This document shows, piece by piece, positions 1-8,085 of a stretch of DNA of 38,076 bases. Source of the DNA: Prochlorococcus sp. AG-402-A04 (GTDB lineage: Bacteria > Cyanobacteriota > Cyanobacteriia > PCC-6307 > Cyanobiaceae); assembly GCA_003278045.1 (NCBI GenBank), contig QCHG01000013.1, positions 1 to 38,076 on the forward strand, in the 5' to 3' direction. Below the pieces are notes generated by a model, which saw only the letters and a list, made by a program, of their open reading frames with translations, did not search any database and had not been told where the DNA came from. Every line of letters begins with the position of its first letter. Position 1 is the stretch's first letter. Position numbers and translations under genes: made by a program.

Positions 1-25
1 TAACTTTTTGAGAAAATTCATCAAC

Positions 26-226
26 TTAGTTTCCATTCCAATCTACTGAGAAGCCTTGTAGCAGTAGGGATTGGTTATAAATTTGTAGAAGAATAACTAA
101 AAAAACAAGAAGCAAAAGCCCTATGACAGTCATCACAGGAACTGCACCCCAGCCAGGTACCACTTTCCCTTGACCTGAATTACCAATTGCTTTTAGAAGA
201 CTGCCTAAGGCTGTTTTTTGACCCAT
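26..226 (-). CDS. psbH: Photosystem II reaction-centre protein H
   Basis: A 66-residue single-span thylakoid protein of photosystem II, which in cyanobacteria helps stabilise the plastoquinone side of the complex. The N-terminal part is hydrophilic with a [10 protein letters not shown] segment, followed by one membrane helix (about residues 29-50, [20 protein letters not shown]) and a short tail ending VDWNGN. This arrangement and length match picocyanobacterial PsbH. It diverges from psbN across 79 bases, the usual cyanobacterial psbH/psbN arrangement. The first 25 bases of the window lie downstream of its stop and hold nothing I recognise. Confidence 0.96.
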
Positions 227-260
227 TTGAATTCACAAAATCGAATATTATTTCGTTATT

Positions 261-276
261 GTATAAGAACTTATAC
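261..276. promoter_or_regulatory. Inverted repeat in the psbH/psbN divergent region
   Basis: A perfect 7-bp inverted repeat, GTATAAG-AA-CTTATAC, lies between psbH and psbN. It could be a hairpin in one of the two leaders or a protein site. A conserved RNA motif called psbNH has been described from this intergenic position in marine picocyanobacteria; I recall the location but cannot verify a structural match from memory. The two-base spacer is tight for an RNA hairpin, so the closing pairs would have to open. Confidence 0.35.
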
Positions 277-305
277 ATAAATTGTTTACAAACTTAGCAA
301 AATTG

Positions 306-458
306 ATGCAAACTTTATCATCTGCTCCAGATCCTGCAGTTTCCATAGCAGTAACAATTCTGGCATTACTTCTAGCTTTAACCGGTTTTGGTCTTTGGAC
401 TGCATTTGGACCTAAAGCCGCAAAACTTACAGATCCTTGGGATGACCATGATGATTAA
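306..458 (+). CDS. psbN: Photosystem II assembly protein PsbN
   Basis: A 50-residue protein. It has an N-terminal membrane span (about residues 13-33, rich in A, L, I and V), then the segment FGPKAAKLTDPWDDHDD, which matches the conserved PsbN tail (GPPSKxLxDPFDDHED-like). PsbN is not a core photosystem II subunit; in plants it is needed for assembly or repair of the complex. It is encoded divergently from psbH, as is typical, with psbI 109 bases downstream on the same strand. The ATG start gives the expected family length. Confidence 0.95.
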   Translation: MQTLSSAPDPAVSIAVTILALLLALTGFGLWTAFGPKAAKLTDPWDDHDD

Positions 459-567
459 TTCACACTTAAAGTATTTCAAAATTTTCCAAAAATACAAAAA
501 GTAAACAATAAACCATAGTTTAATTATAAATTTAATAGGATATAAATCTGTCAGCACTAGTAATTCC

Positions 568-696
568 ATGCTCGCCTTAAAAATTTCTGTTTACACTATT
601 GTCTTTTTCTTTGTTGGAATATTTCTTTTCGGATTTTTAGCAAGTGACCCAACAAGAACGCCTAACAGAAAAGACCTAGAAAGTCCTCAAGATTAA
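568..696 (+). CDS. psbI: Photosystem II reaction-centre protein I
   Basis: A 42-residue single-span subunit of the photosystem II core that sits beside D1 and CP43. It starts [19 protein letters not shown] and continues to a lumenal/stromal tail with the family signature [21 protein letters not shown] hexamer at 541-546 is a plausible -10 element about 22 bases upstream of the ATG, so psbI may have its own promoter besides read-through from psbN. The next gene begins only 9 bases after its stop. Confidence 0.95.
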
Positions 697-705
697 ACTT
701 TTAAA

Positions 706-2691
706 TTGATTTCTGGATTCTCAAAAAAATTAATATTTTTTTCTTTTCTTTTTATTAATTTCCTGCAGACATCAAAATCAGCTGAATTTTCAAAAATTAA
801 TAAAAATATCAATAATCAAAATACCAAATTTCTTAGGTCCAATATATTTGAGGAGAAAAATTTATCAAATACTTCAAAAAGATCTAATGATAACTCTTCC
901 TATATAAATTTATTAAGGAAAAATTTTGATTCATTTTTACTGGCTAAAGCCGAAAATCAACAAGAATTAATAATCCAATCAGATAAACAGTCTGAAATAA
1001 ATGATGTTATTTATGCAGAGGGAAATGTATCCGTTACTTATAGAGGCAAAATGCTTAAAGCAGATACTTTAATTTACGATAAGTTAAATAAAAATATTAG
1101 TGCTAAAGGAAATATATCTTTGGAATTAGGGGATCAATTCTTCAAAGTTGAACAATTAGAGTACAATTTTACTAGTGAGAAAGGGTATTTGTTAGACGTT
1201 GAGGGATTTATTAATACCAACACATTGATGGATGACTTGTCGTCAAATTTCAGCGTATTAGACTCTAACAAGATAGCAAATTTACTTGAATTTAAAAAAA
1301 AGGAATTTTTAAATACTCCTAGCAAGGTTGAAAATTGGTTATTTTTTACAGATAAAATATCTATAGATGGCCAAAAATGGGAAAGTAAGAAGGCTATATT
1401 TAGTAACGATTTACTTGAATCGAAACAGGTCAAATTAGCTATTAATTCACTAAAAGTTATTTCTGAAGCAGAGAAATTACGATTTAAGTCATCAATAAAC
1501 TATTTAATATTTGAAGAAAAAGTTTCAATTCCATTTTGGCTTGGAGATAGAACCTTAACAAATTCTGAAGACTTTGAAAATAGGTGGAATTTAGGATATG
1601 AAAACTTAGATAAGGATGGGTATTTTATTGGTAGGAAATTAAACTCTATCGATATTTATGATGATTTTATTCTTGATTTAGAGCCGCAATTTCTTATACA
1701 GAGGTTATTAAAAGGTTATACAAAAAGTTTTGTAAATAAAGATGAGTCAATCACTTCAGAAAGGGTTAAGAGAAATTCAAGTTTTGAAGATTATTTTGCT
1801 CTAAAATCCAAGATAAAAGGCAAAATAAAAAATTGGGATTTAGAAATAGACAAGAATTTAAATACTTTTGATTTTAATAAATTTTCTAATGCATTTAGAT
1901 TTAAAACTGAATTGAGTAAAGAAATTGATTTATTAGATTCAAAATGGGAAAAAAGTTTTTATGGAATTTATAGAGAGAGGTTCTGGAATGGTTCATTGGG
2001 TGAAGCAGAAATTTACTCAGGTTTTGGTTCAAAATTAAAAAAAGAAAATACTTGGATTGTTGATGGCATTAAAAAGTCAGAATTTTTATCTTTAGGTTTG
2101 GCAAAGATAACAGCAGAGGGTTTGAACACTAAAAATTTAATAACTAACCTAAAAAGTAATTTGTTTTATTCTCTTGATCAGAAATTTCCAATCAGTATCG
2201 TAGAACCAAAAAAGAAATCTGTTGATATCTCATATAATTACATTCCTGAACCAATAACCAAAGGACTAAGTCTTATCACAAAATTAGAATTATCTTATGC
2301 TCTTTATGAAAATGGACATCATCAAGAATATTTAGGTTTAGGTGCTGGCCCAGAATATATATTGGGTAATTTTAAAAATAAAACTTTTGACTATACTCGG
2401 ATAAGTCTTTTACCTTTCTATAAATTTAATAGTGGTGAAAGTGTTTTTAAGTTTGATCAAAATTATGAGAACTTTACCTTAGATATTTCTTTTGATCAAC
2501 AATTATATGGACCTATCATTCTCAAGAGTTTTGGGATTTTGAACCTAACAAATGATTCAAATGATTATGGTGAATTTATAGATTCTAAAATTTCTTTAAA
2601 TTGGAAAAAAAGATCCTATGAATTTGGTATTTTTTATCAGCCTCATAATCAAGCAGGAGGTATTTCTTTTAGTCTCTATGGATTTAAATAG
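706..2691 (+). CDS. DUF3769 OstA/LptD-like outer-membrane protein
   Basis: A 661-residue protein with a hydrophobic N-terminus resembling a signal peptide (cleavage likely near residue 26, after SKSA). Residues about 86-170 carry an OstA/LptA-like repeat pattern (AEGNVSVTYRGKMLKADTLIYD, shortened here to its core YAEGNV...LKAD). The remaining ~490 residues alternate polar and hydrophobic positions, as in an outer-membrane beta-barrel, and end in an aromatic/basic tail SLYGFK. This architecture corresponds to the cyanobacterial DUF3769 family, thought to act like LptD in placing lipopolysaccharide or other outer-membrane lipid. The start is TTG; no ATG lies near the signal peptide. The gene abuts leuD tail-to-tail with no spare base. 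The family assignment is fairly firm; the LptD role is inference. Confidence 0.75.
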   Translation: MISGFSKKLIFFSFLFINFLQTSKSAEFSKINKNINNQNTKFLRSNIFEEKNLSNTSKRSNDNSSYINLLRKNFDSFLLAKAENQQELIIQSDKQSEINDVIYAEGNVSVTYRGKMLKADTLIYDKLNKNISAKGNISLELGDQFFKVEQLEYNFTSEKGYLLDVEGFINTNTLMDDLSSNFSVLDSNKIANLLEFKKKEFLNTPSKVENWLFFTDKISIDGQKWESKKAIFSNDLLESKQVKLAINSLKVISEAEKLRFKSSINYLIFEEKVSIPFWLGDRTLTNSEDFENRWNLGYENLDKDGYFIGRKLNSIDIYDDFILDLEPQFLIQRLLKGYTKSFVNKDESITSERVKRNSSFEDYFALKSKIKGKIKNWDLEIDKNLNTFDFNKFSNAFRFKTELSKEIDLLDSKWEKSFYGIYRERFWNGSLGEAEIYSGFGSKLKKENTWIVDGIKKSEFLSLGLAKITAEGLNTKNLITNLKSNLFYSLDQKFPISIVEPKKKSVDISYNYIPEPITKGLSLITKLELSYALYENGHHQEYLGLGAGPEYILGNFKNKTFDYTRISLLPFYKFNSGESVFKFDQNYENFTLDISFDQQLYGPIILKSFGILNLTNDSNDYGEFIDSKISLNWKKRSYEFGIFYQPHNQAGGISFSLYGFK

Positions 2692-3315
2692 CTATAAAAA
2701 ATTAGTATTAAATTTTATATAGGGTAATTGGTTAAATTTATTTTCAATTAAATTTTTATTGTCAAGGAGTGTTGAAGTAGCATCCCATTCTCCTGATAAA
2801 AACATTTTTCTTGAGCTTTCCTTAATCTCAAGATTGAAATTTAAATCTTTTGATTCTGCTGATGAATTTTTAAGATCAATTTCTAAGAATAAAGATTGAT
2901 TATCGCAATAGTTTTGTATTTCTTCTATGGATTTTTTTGGTAGCGTAAAACATGGAATTCCTATCGCAATACAGTTACTGTAAAAAATGTCGGCGAAACT
3001 TTCGCCTATGATTGCTTTTATACCCCATCTCATAAGCGCTTGGGGGGCATGTTCTCTGCTGGAACCACATCCAAAATTGCTATTAACAACTAGTATTGAG
3101 GCATTTTTGTTTTCCTCTAGATCAAAAGGATGCTTTCCTTTTAAAGTTTTTCTATCGTCCTCAAAAACAGATTCACCTAATGAATCAAAGTTAATACACT
3201 TTAAAAAACGAGCTGGAATTATCCGATCTGTATCAATGTCGTTACCAATCAAGGGGATACATTGCCCGTTCATATTTGAAATTTTTCCAATTGGTGCAGT
3301 GAACTTTGATTTCAT
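2692..3315 (-). CDS. leuD: 3-isopropylmalate dehydratase small subunit
   Basis: A 207-residue small subunit of isopropylmalate isomerase, which with LeuC interconverts 2- and 3-isopropylmalate in leucine biosynthesis. Visible family motifs are DIDTDRIIPARFLK near residue 26 and the substrate-binding NFGCGSSREHAPQAL near residue 80. Its ATG shares one base with the leuC stop (TGATG), suggesting translational coupling. It is the last gene of the minus-strand glyA-cinA-leuC-leuD run. Confidence 0.97.
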   Translation of the reverse strand: MKSKFTAPIGKISNMNGQCIPLIGNDIDTDRIIPARFLKCINFDSLGESVFEDDRKTLKGKHPFDLEENKNASILVVNSNFGCGSSREHAPQALMRWGIKAIIGESFADIFYSNCIAIGIPCFTLPKKSIEEIQNYCDNQSLFLEIDLKNSSAESKDLNFNLEIKESSRKMFLSGEWDATSTLLDNKNLIENKFNQLPYIKFNTNFL

Positions 3316-4721
3316 CAGTTGATAAATTCTCTAACGTCACTGACTTTGCCATTTATTGCAGCAGCAGCAACCATTGCTGGACTCATGAGAAGTGTTCTCC
3401 CGTTGGGAGATCCTTGCCTACCCTTGAAATTTCTATTACTAGAACTAGCACTAACTTGATTACCTATTAACTTATCTGAATTCATTGCTAAACACATTGA
3501 GCAGCCAGGCTCTCTCCATTGAAATCCAGAATCCTTAAAAATCTGATCAATACCTTCTTGTTTTGCTTCAGTTGCCACTTTTTCTGAACCTGGAACTGCA
3601 AATGCCTTGACATTCTTGGATACTTTTTTGCCTTTTAATACTTTAGCTGCAACTCTTAAGTCACTGATTCTTCCATTTGTGCAACTACCTATGAAACAAA
3701 CGTCTACAGGAGTATCTTTTATTAATTGTCCAGGCTTGAAACTCATATATTCATAAGCCTCTTCTGCAACTAATTTATCATTTGGGGATAAGTCATCTAA
3801 AAGAGGGATTTGTTGATTAATGCTTATACTTTGGCCGGGAGTAATCCCCCAGGTTACGGTTGGTTCTACCTTAGAAGCATCTAATTTAATTACGTCATCA
3901 TAAATCGAATTTTTATCGCTTTTTAATGATTCCCACCATCTGAGTGCTCTATCCCAATGTTCATTTTTTGGAGCACATAATTTATTTTTAATGTAACTAA
4001 AGGTCTTTTCATCAGGGTTGATGTAGCCGCATCTTGCTCCTCCTTCAATAGACATATTGCATATCGTCATCCTTTCTTCCATTGATAATTCATGTATCGC
4101 AGGTCCTGCGAATTCATATGCAAAACCTACTCCTGCCTTGACACCAAGTTTATTAATTATATGAAGGACTAAATCCTTAGCATAAACACCCTTAGATAAT
4201 TTATTGTCACACCAAATCTGCCTCACTTTCAATTTGTTCATTGCTAAGGTTTGGGTAGCAAGAACATCTCTTACCTGACTTGTGCCTATACCAAAAGCAA
4301 TTGAACCAAAAGCTCCATGAGTTGAAGTATGAGAATCTCCGCAAGCGATTGTCATTCCTGGCTGAGTTAGGCCTAATTCCGGTGCTACTACATGAACTAT
4401 TCCTTGATTACCACTACCAATATTAAAAAATCTTATTTTATGTTCTAAGCAATTCTTCTCAAGTGTTTCAATCATTTTTTCAGCGAGATTATCTTTGAAA
4501 GGCCTACTCTGATTGTCTGTTGGCACAATATGATCAACAGTAGCAACAGTTCTTTCAGGGAATTTTACTTTTAAGTTTTTGTCCTTTAAAGCACCAAATG
4601 CTTGAGGACTCGTCACTTCATGGATAAGATGAAGACCAATAAATATCTGATCAGATCCTCCAGGAAGACTTGAAACTTTATGTAAATCCCAAACTTTATC
4701 AAATAGGGTATCTTGACTCAA
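3315..4721 (-). CDS. leuC: 3-isopropylmalate dehydratase large subunit
   Basis: A 468-residue catalytic subunit of isopropylmalate isomerase, an aconitase-family [4Fe-4S] enzyme. The three cluster ligands are visible as C347 (GSCTNGR) and C407/C410 (GCSMC), at the canonical positions. Other signatures are [20 protein letters not shown] and the C-terminal NRNFKGRQG. The length is normal. It lies 13 bases downstream of cinA and is coupled to leuD, so the pair forms the expected heterodimer. Confidence 0.98.
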   Translation of the reverse strand: MSQDTLFDKVWDLHKVSSLPGGSDQIFIGLHLIHEVTSPQAFGALKDKNLKVKFPERTVATVDHIVPTDNQSRPFKDNLAEKMIETLEKNCLEHKIRFFNIGSGNQGIVHVVAPELGLTQPGMTIACGDSHTSTHGAFGSIAFGIGTSQVRDVLATQTLAMNKLKVRQIWCDNKLSKGVYAKDLVLHIINKLGVKAGVGFAYEFAGPAIHELSMEERMTICNMSIEGGARCGYINPDEKTFSYIKNKLCAPKNEHWDRALRWWESLKSDKNSIYDDVIKLDASKVEPTVTWGITPGQSISINQQIPLLDDLSPNDKLVAEEAYEYMSFKPGQLIKDTPVDVCFIGSCTNGRISDLRVAAKVLKGKKVSKNVKAFAVPGSEKVATEAKQEGIDQIFKDSGFQWREPGCSMCLAMNSDKLIGNQVSASSSNRNFKGRQGSPNGRTLLMSPAMVAAAAINGKVSDVREFIN

Positions 4722-4734
4722 TTTGTAAAAATAG

Positions 4735-6009
4735 TTACTTACTATTCGATAATAGGATTAATCTGAGACTGTTCAAACAGACATTTACACTTAGTGTTTG
4801 AATTTCAATTCTATTTCGTGTTGAGTTAAATAGTTTTTTTATATTAGTTATATGATTATTTGGCCCTGAAATTGAGATATAGACAAGTCCAACCGGTTTA
4901 TCTTGACTGCCTCCGTTAGGACCAGCTATTCCACTAATTGCTATTGCCCAATCTGCCCCTAATTTCTCTTTTACATTAATTGCCATGGCCTCACAAACTT
5001 CTTTAGAAACAGCTCCATATTTTGTAAGCTTTTCTTTAGAAATATTTAATAATGAATTTTTTAGTTCATTACTATAGGAAACAATACTACCTTGAAAAAC
5101 TTGAGATGAGCCTGATATTGAGGTTAGTGATGAAGATAGAAGGCCTCCGGTGCAGGATTCGGCAAAAACAATAGTTTCGTTCCTCTTGGTTAATTCTTTT
5201 ATTAAAACGCTAGGAAGAGTATCGTTATCCTCTCCAAAAATAAATTTTGAAAAATCTTTTTTTAATTTTTCTTTAATAGGTTTAATTATATTTTTTGCTT
5301 CTAGATCGTTCTTTGCTCGCGCGGTGATTCTGAGTTTAACCTCTCCTAAGTTTGCATATGGGGCAACGGTAGGGTTTTTAAGATTTAATAGATCATTAAT
5401 TTTTTCAGCAACGCTTGATTCTCCAATACCCGCAAATTTAAGAGTATTTGAAAAAAAGGAATAATTATCTGAGAATTTGGTTTTAATGAAATCATACGCC
5501 GTCTCTTCCCACATAGTTTTCATTTCACTGGGTACTCCTGGGAAAGTAAGGATAGTAAAATCTTTTACTGGTTCCCAAATCATTCCTGGTGCAGTGCCCC
5601 TAGGGTTATTAATAATTTGAGCATTTTCTGGGAAGAAACATTGTTTCCTTAAGCTAGAGGAATCGTCCTGAAGTTTTGATTTTGAAAGTTTTTGTTTAAT
5701 TTCATCCCATAAGAGCTCTCTTTCAAAAAGAGATACATTAAAAGATTTGGCTATTGCTTCAGTAGTTAAGTCATCTGGGGTGGGTCCCAAGCCACCAGTT
5801 GTAATTAGAAGATTACTTCTTTTCGATATTTCTTGAATTACTTTTATAATTCGATCACAATTATCACCGACAGTTGATTGCCTAAAGTGATTTAAGCCTA
5901 ATTGAGATAACTGTTCAGAAATCCATTGAGCATTAGTATTGATAATATTTCCTAAGAGTAGCTCTGTTCCAATAGAAAGAATTTCAACTCCCTTGGAGTT
6001 AGGACTCAT
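4735..6009 (-). CDS. cinA: CinA-like protein (competence/damage-inducible, nicotinamide-nucleotide amidase type)
   Basis: A 424-residue two-domain protein. The N-terminal molybdopterin-binding-like domain (about 1-170) begins with [19 protein letters not shown] and includes [13 protein letters not shown]. The C-terminal CinA/PncC domain (about 260-420) has the signature [15 protein letters not shown] and the later [11 protein letters not shown]. In other bacteria such proteins hydrolyse ADP-ribose and deamidate nicotinamide mononucleotide, recycling NAD by-products. The ATG overlaps the glyA stop by four bases (ATGA), pointing to one transcript with glyA. Its position between glyA and leuC shows no obvious metabolic logic. 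Confidence 0.93.
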   Translation of the reverse strand: MSPNSKGVEILSIGTELLLGNIINTNAQWISEQLSQLGLNHFRQSTVGDNCDRIIKVIQEISKRSNLLITTGGLGPTPDDLTTEAIAKSFNVSLFERELLWDEIKQKLSKSKLQDDSSSLRKQCFFPENAQIINNPRGTAPGMIWEPVKDFTILTFPGVPSEMKTMWEETAYDFIKTKFSDNYSFFSNTLKFAGIGESSVAEKINDLLNLKNPTVAPYANLGEVKLRITARAKNDLEAKNIIKPIKEKLKKDFSKFIFGEDNDTLPSVLIKELTKRNETIVFAESCTGGLLSSSLTSISGSSQVFQGSIVSYSNELKNSLLNISKEKLTKYGAVSKEVCEAMAINVKEKLGADWAIAISGIAGPNGGSQDKPVGLVYISISGPNNHITNIKKLFNSTRNRIEIQTLSVNVCLNSLRLILLSNSK

Positions 6010-7277
6010 TTAATTGATGCTTCAAGTTTGCTTTCATAAAGAGGAAAACGATTACATAAGGTTAATACTCTTTCTTTACATTGACTTTCAATCAGTGAAT
6101 CGTCTGGGTTAAGCAATCTATCAGCAATAATTTCACCAACTTCAGCAAAGGCATCCTCATTAAAGCCTCTAGTAGTTAAAGCAGCAGTTCCCAACCTTAG
6201 TCCGCTGGTTACAAAAGGTGATTCAGGGTCGAATGGAACAGTATTTTTATTTGCAGTGATATTCACTTCACTTACAAGTAAATCAGCAATCTTACCAGTC
6301 ATATTGATACTTCTTAAATCGAGTAAAACAATATGGTTATCAGTGCCTCCACTGACGATATTGATACCTCTATTTATTAAGGTTGAAGCTAGAACTTTTG
6401 CATTTTTTATTACTTGTTGGGAATAATTAACGAAATCTGGCTGCAAGGCTTCTCCAAATGCAACTGCTTTAGCTGCAATTATATGTTCGAGGGGCCCACC
6501 CTGAGTTCCAGGGAAAACAGATTTATCAAATTTCTTTCCAAATTCTGCATCTTTACACAAGATAAGTCCCCCTCTAGGCCCTCTTAATGTTTTATGAGTA
6601 GTTGTGGTTACTACATCACAATATGGTATTGGATTTGGGTGAAGTTTACTTGCTACAAGACCAGCGATGTGTGCAATATCAGCCATTAAGAATGCACCAA
6701 CTTCATCTGCAATATTTCTAAATGACTCAAAATCGATTGTTCTAGGATAAGCAGAATATCCACATATGATTAATTTTGGTTTTGTTTCAAGTGCTATCTC
6801 TCTTATTTCATCAAAATTTAATTCACTAGTTTCTTTATTTACACCATAGTGAACTGCATTGAACCATTTACCACTCATATTTACTGGAGACCCATGAGTT
6901 AGATGTCCACCATGAGATAAATCCATTCCCATGATTGTGTCGCCAGGTTTAAGTAGACTTAGGAAAACAGCAGCGTTTGCCTGCGCTCCACTATGAGGTT
7001 GAACATTAGCCCAATTTGCATTAAATAATTTTTTCGCTCTCTGAATAGCTAGTTCTTCGATTTCATCAACAAATTCACATCCCCCGTAATATCTTTTTTG
7101 GGGTAATCCCTCGGCGTATTTATTTGTAAGGACGGAACCTTGAGCCTGCATAACGGCAATCGATGCGAAATTTTCGCTTGCGATTAACTCAAGATGAGTT
7201 TCCTGTCTATTTTTTTCAGAGTTAATAAAATTTGATATTACTGGATCACTTTCTTTAAGATTTTGAAGGATATTCAT
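6006..7277 (-). CDS. glyA: Serine hydroxymethyltransferase
   Basis: A 423-residue PLP enzyme that interconverts serine and glycine while charging tetrahydrofolate with a one-carbon unit. The PLP lysine is K229 in [14 protein letters not shown]. Other family motifs are [12 protein letters not shown] near the N-terminus, [15 protein letters not shown], and [15 protein letters not shown] residues ([12 protein letters not shown]). The length is normal. It is the first protein gene of the minus-strand run, and the tRNA-Arg gene lies 77 bases upstream on the same strand. Confidence 0.98.
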   Translation of the reverse strand: MNILQNLKESDPVISNFINSEKNRQETHLELIASENFASIAVMQAQGSVLTNKYAEGLPQKRYYGGCEFVDEIEELAIQRAKKLFNANWANVQPHSGAQANAAVFLSLLKPGDTIMGMDLSHGGHLTHGSPVNMSGKWFNAVHYGVNKETSELNFDEIREIALETKPKLIICGYSAYPRTIDFESFRNIADEVGAFLMADIAHIAGLVASKLHPNPIPYCDVVTTTTHKTLRGPRGGLILCKDAEFGKKFDKSVFPGTQGGPLEHIIAAKAVAFGEALQPDFVNYSQQVIKNAKVLASTLINRGINIVSGGTDNHIVLLDLRSINMTGKIADLLVSEVNITANKNTVPFDPESPFVTSGLRLGTAALTTRGFNEDAFAEVGEIIADRLLNPDDSLIESQCKERVLTLCNRFPLYESKLEASIK

Positions 7278-7354
7278 TGAATTTGATAAGTAATACCCAT
7301 AATATAGACGATATTTTTTAGAAAAATATAAAAAGAATATTTCAGAATTTTAAA

Positions 7355-7428
7355 CGCGCCTGGAGAGATTCGAACTCCCGACACCCTGATCCGTAGTCAG
7401 GTGCTCTAATCCACTGAGCTACAGGCGC
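7355..7428 (-). tRNA. tRNA-Arg (anticodon ACG)
   Basis: A complete cloverleaf reads on the minus strand. The acceptor stem GCGCCTG pairs with CAGGCGC, the D-arm contains AGCTCAGTGGATTAGAGC, the anticodon loop is CTACGGA (ACG at 7392-7394), and the T-arm is GGGAG-TTCGAAT-CTCTC. The discriminator base is G and CCA is not encoded. Inosine at the wobble A would let it read CGT, CGC and CGA. The gene is 74 nt and intact. Confidence 0.97.
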
Positions 7429-7438
7429 ATAATTATGT

Positions 7439-7468
7439 AATATCTCTGTTTCAGGGTCTCTTAGTCAA
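7439..7468 (-). promoter_or_regulatory. Candidate sigma-70 promoter for tRNA-Arg
   Basis: On the minus strand a TTGACT -35-like hexamer (7463-7468) is followed after 18 bases by GATATT (7439-7444). This would place transcription start a few bases before the tRNA 5' end at 7428. TATTAC (7437-7442) is an alternative -10 at a 20-base spacing. Read-through from here could also serve glyA. Confidence 0.4.
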
Positions 7469-7514
7469 CTAGATTTCGGGTAAAATATCTATTATTAACA
7501 ATCTAATTATTAAT

Positions 7515-7766
7515 ATGCCTATAAAGTGGTACGGAAATGGTGATTCAGAAGATCCTATCTATAAACATTTTTCTCGAATAGTAAATTTTGTTATTCACTG
7601 CATGATATTTACTGCGATTGTAAGTGGCACGTGGCTTTTAAAAGAGATTAAATATGAAATCAGCTATTTTAATAATTTTGCAATTGTCTGGTCGGTTCTT
7701 TTGGCCTCCCATTTACTTTTCGTAATTATAAAAAAACCTAAAGATACTTCAAAACAATCAACTTAA
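7515..7766 (+). CDS. Conserved small two-helix membrane protein, function unknown
   Basis: An 83-residue protein that I do not recognise as a named family. It has a polar N-terminus (MPIKWYGNGDSEDPIYKHF), then two predicted membrane spans (about residues 22-43 and 53-72) and a basic tail (KKPKDTSKQ). The start ATG is preceded by a plausible -10 element TAAAAT (7481-7486). It lies 14 bases upstream of the DUF3181 gene on the same strand, so the two are probably co-transcribed. AT-rich codon use matches the neighbours, giving no sign of transfer. Confidence 0.7.
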   Translation: MPIKWYGNGDSEDPIYKHFSRIVNFVIHCMIFTAIVSGTWLLKEIKYEISYFNNFAIVWSVLLASHLLFVIIKKPKDTSKQST

Positions 7767-7780
7767 ATTAATTTCTATTT

Positions 7781-8065
7781 ATGGACTCTCAGATAAGTAT
7801 AAGTGATCTAGAAAATGTTATTTCCGAAAAGGTTTTTATAAAAATAGAAAAGTGGAATTTGTATCTTGGAGACGCTGGACTAGCTAGGCATCTTGCTATT
7901 GAATGTATCAGCAATAAAGATCAAGGCCCATTGGAGGCTGCAAAATTAAGTCTAAAAGCAATAAATGTAAAAGTAGGGGATGGTGTTAATAGTATTCCAC
8001 TGATTAATTTAATCACTAACTCACAAATTCTAGAATTAGAAGAGATTTTGGAAAGTTTTTTTTAA
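7781..8065 (+). CDS. DUF3181 family protein
   Basis: A 94-residue soluble protein resembling the cyanobacterial DUF3181 family. It has no signal peptide or membrane span. Recognisable features are the IEKWNLYLGDAGLARHLAIEC block (core WNLYLGDAGLA, about residues 25-35) and a VKVGDGVNSIPL block near residues 66-77. No biochemical role is known to me. It follows the small membrane protein by 14 bases, and its stop codon lies inside an intrinsic terminator hairpin, so this two-gene unit appears to end here. Confidence 0.7.
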   Translation: MDSQISISDLENVISEKVFIKIEKWNLYLGDAGLARHLAIECISNKDQGPLEAAKLSLKAINVKVGDGVNSIPLINLITNSQILELEEILESFF

Positions 8066-8085
8066 AAACTAAATCTCTTTTTTTT
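8040..8085 (+). terminator. Intrinsic terminator overlapping the end of the DUF3181 gene
   Basis: The arms AAGAGATTT (8040-8048) and AAATCTCTT (8071-8079) form a 9-bp stem. An inner 7-bp stem, AGTTTTT/AAAAACT, extends it after a small one-sided bulge, and a run of T follows to 8085. The T run is on the plus side only, so it acts on the plus-strand unit. It overlaps the DUF3181 stop and the last codon of convergent murJ. Confidence 0.6.

Noticed and set aside
1134..1433. A 99-codon open frame on the minus strand within the DUF3769 gene
   Set aside because: It is antisense to a longer, well-supported gene and its composition is that of a shadow frame.
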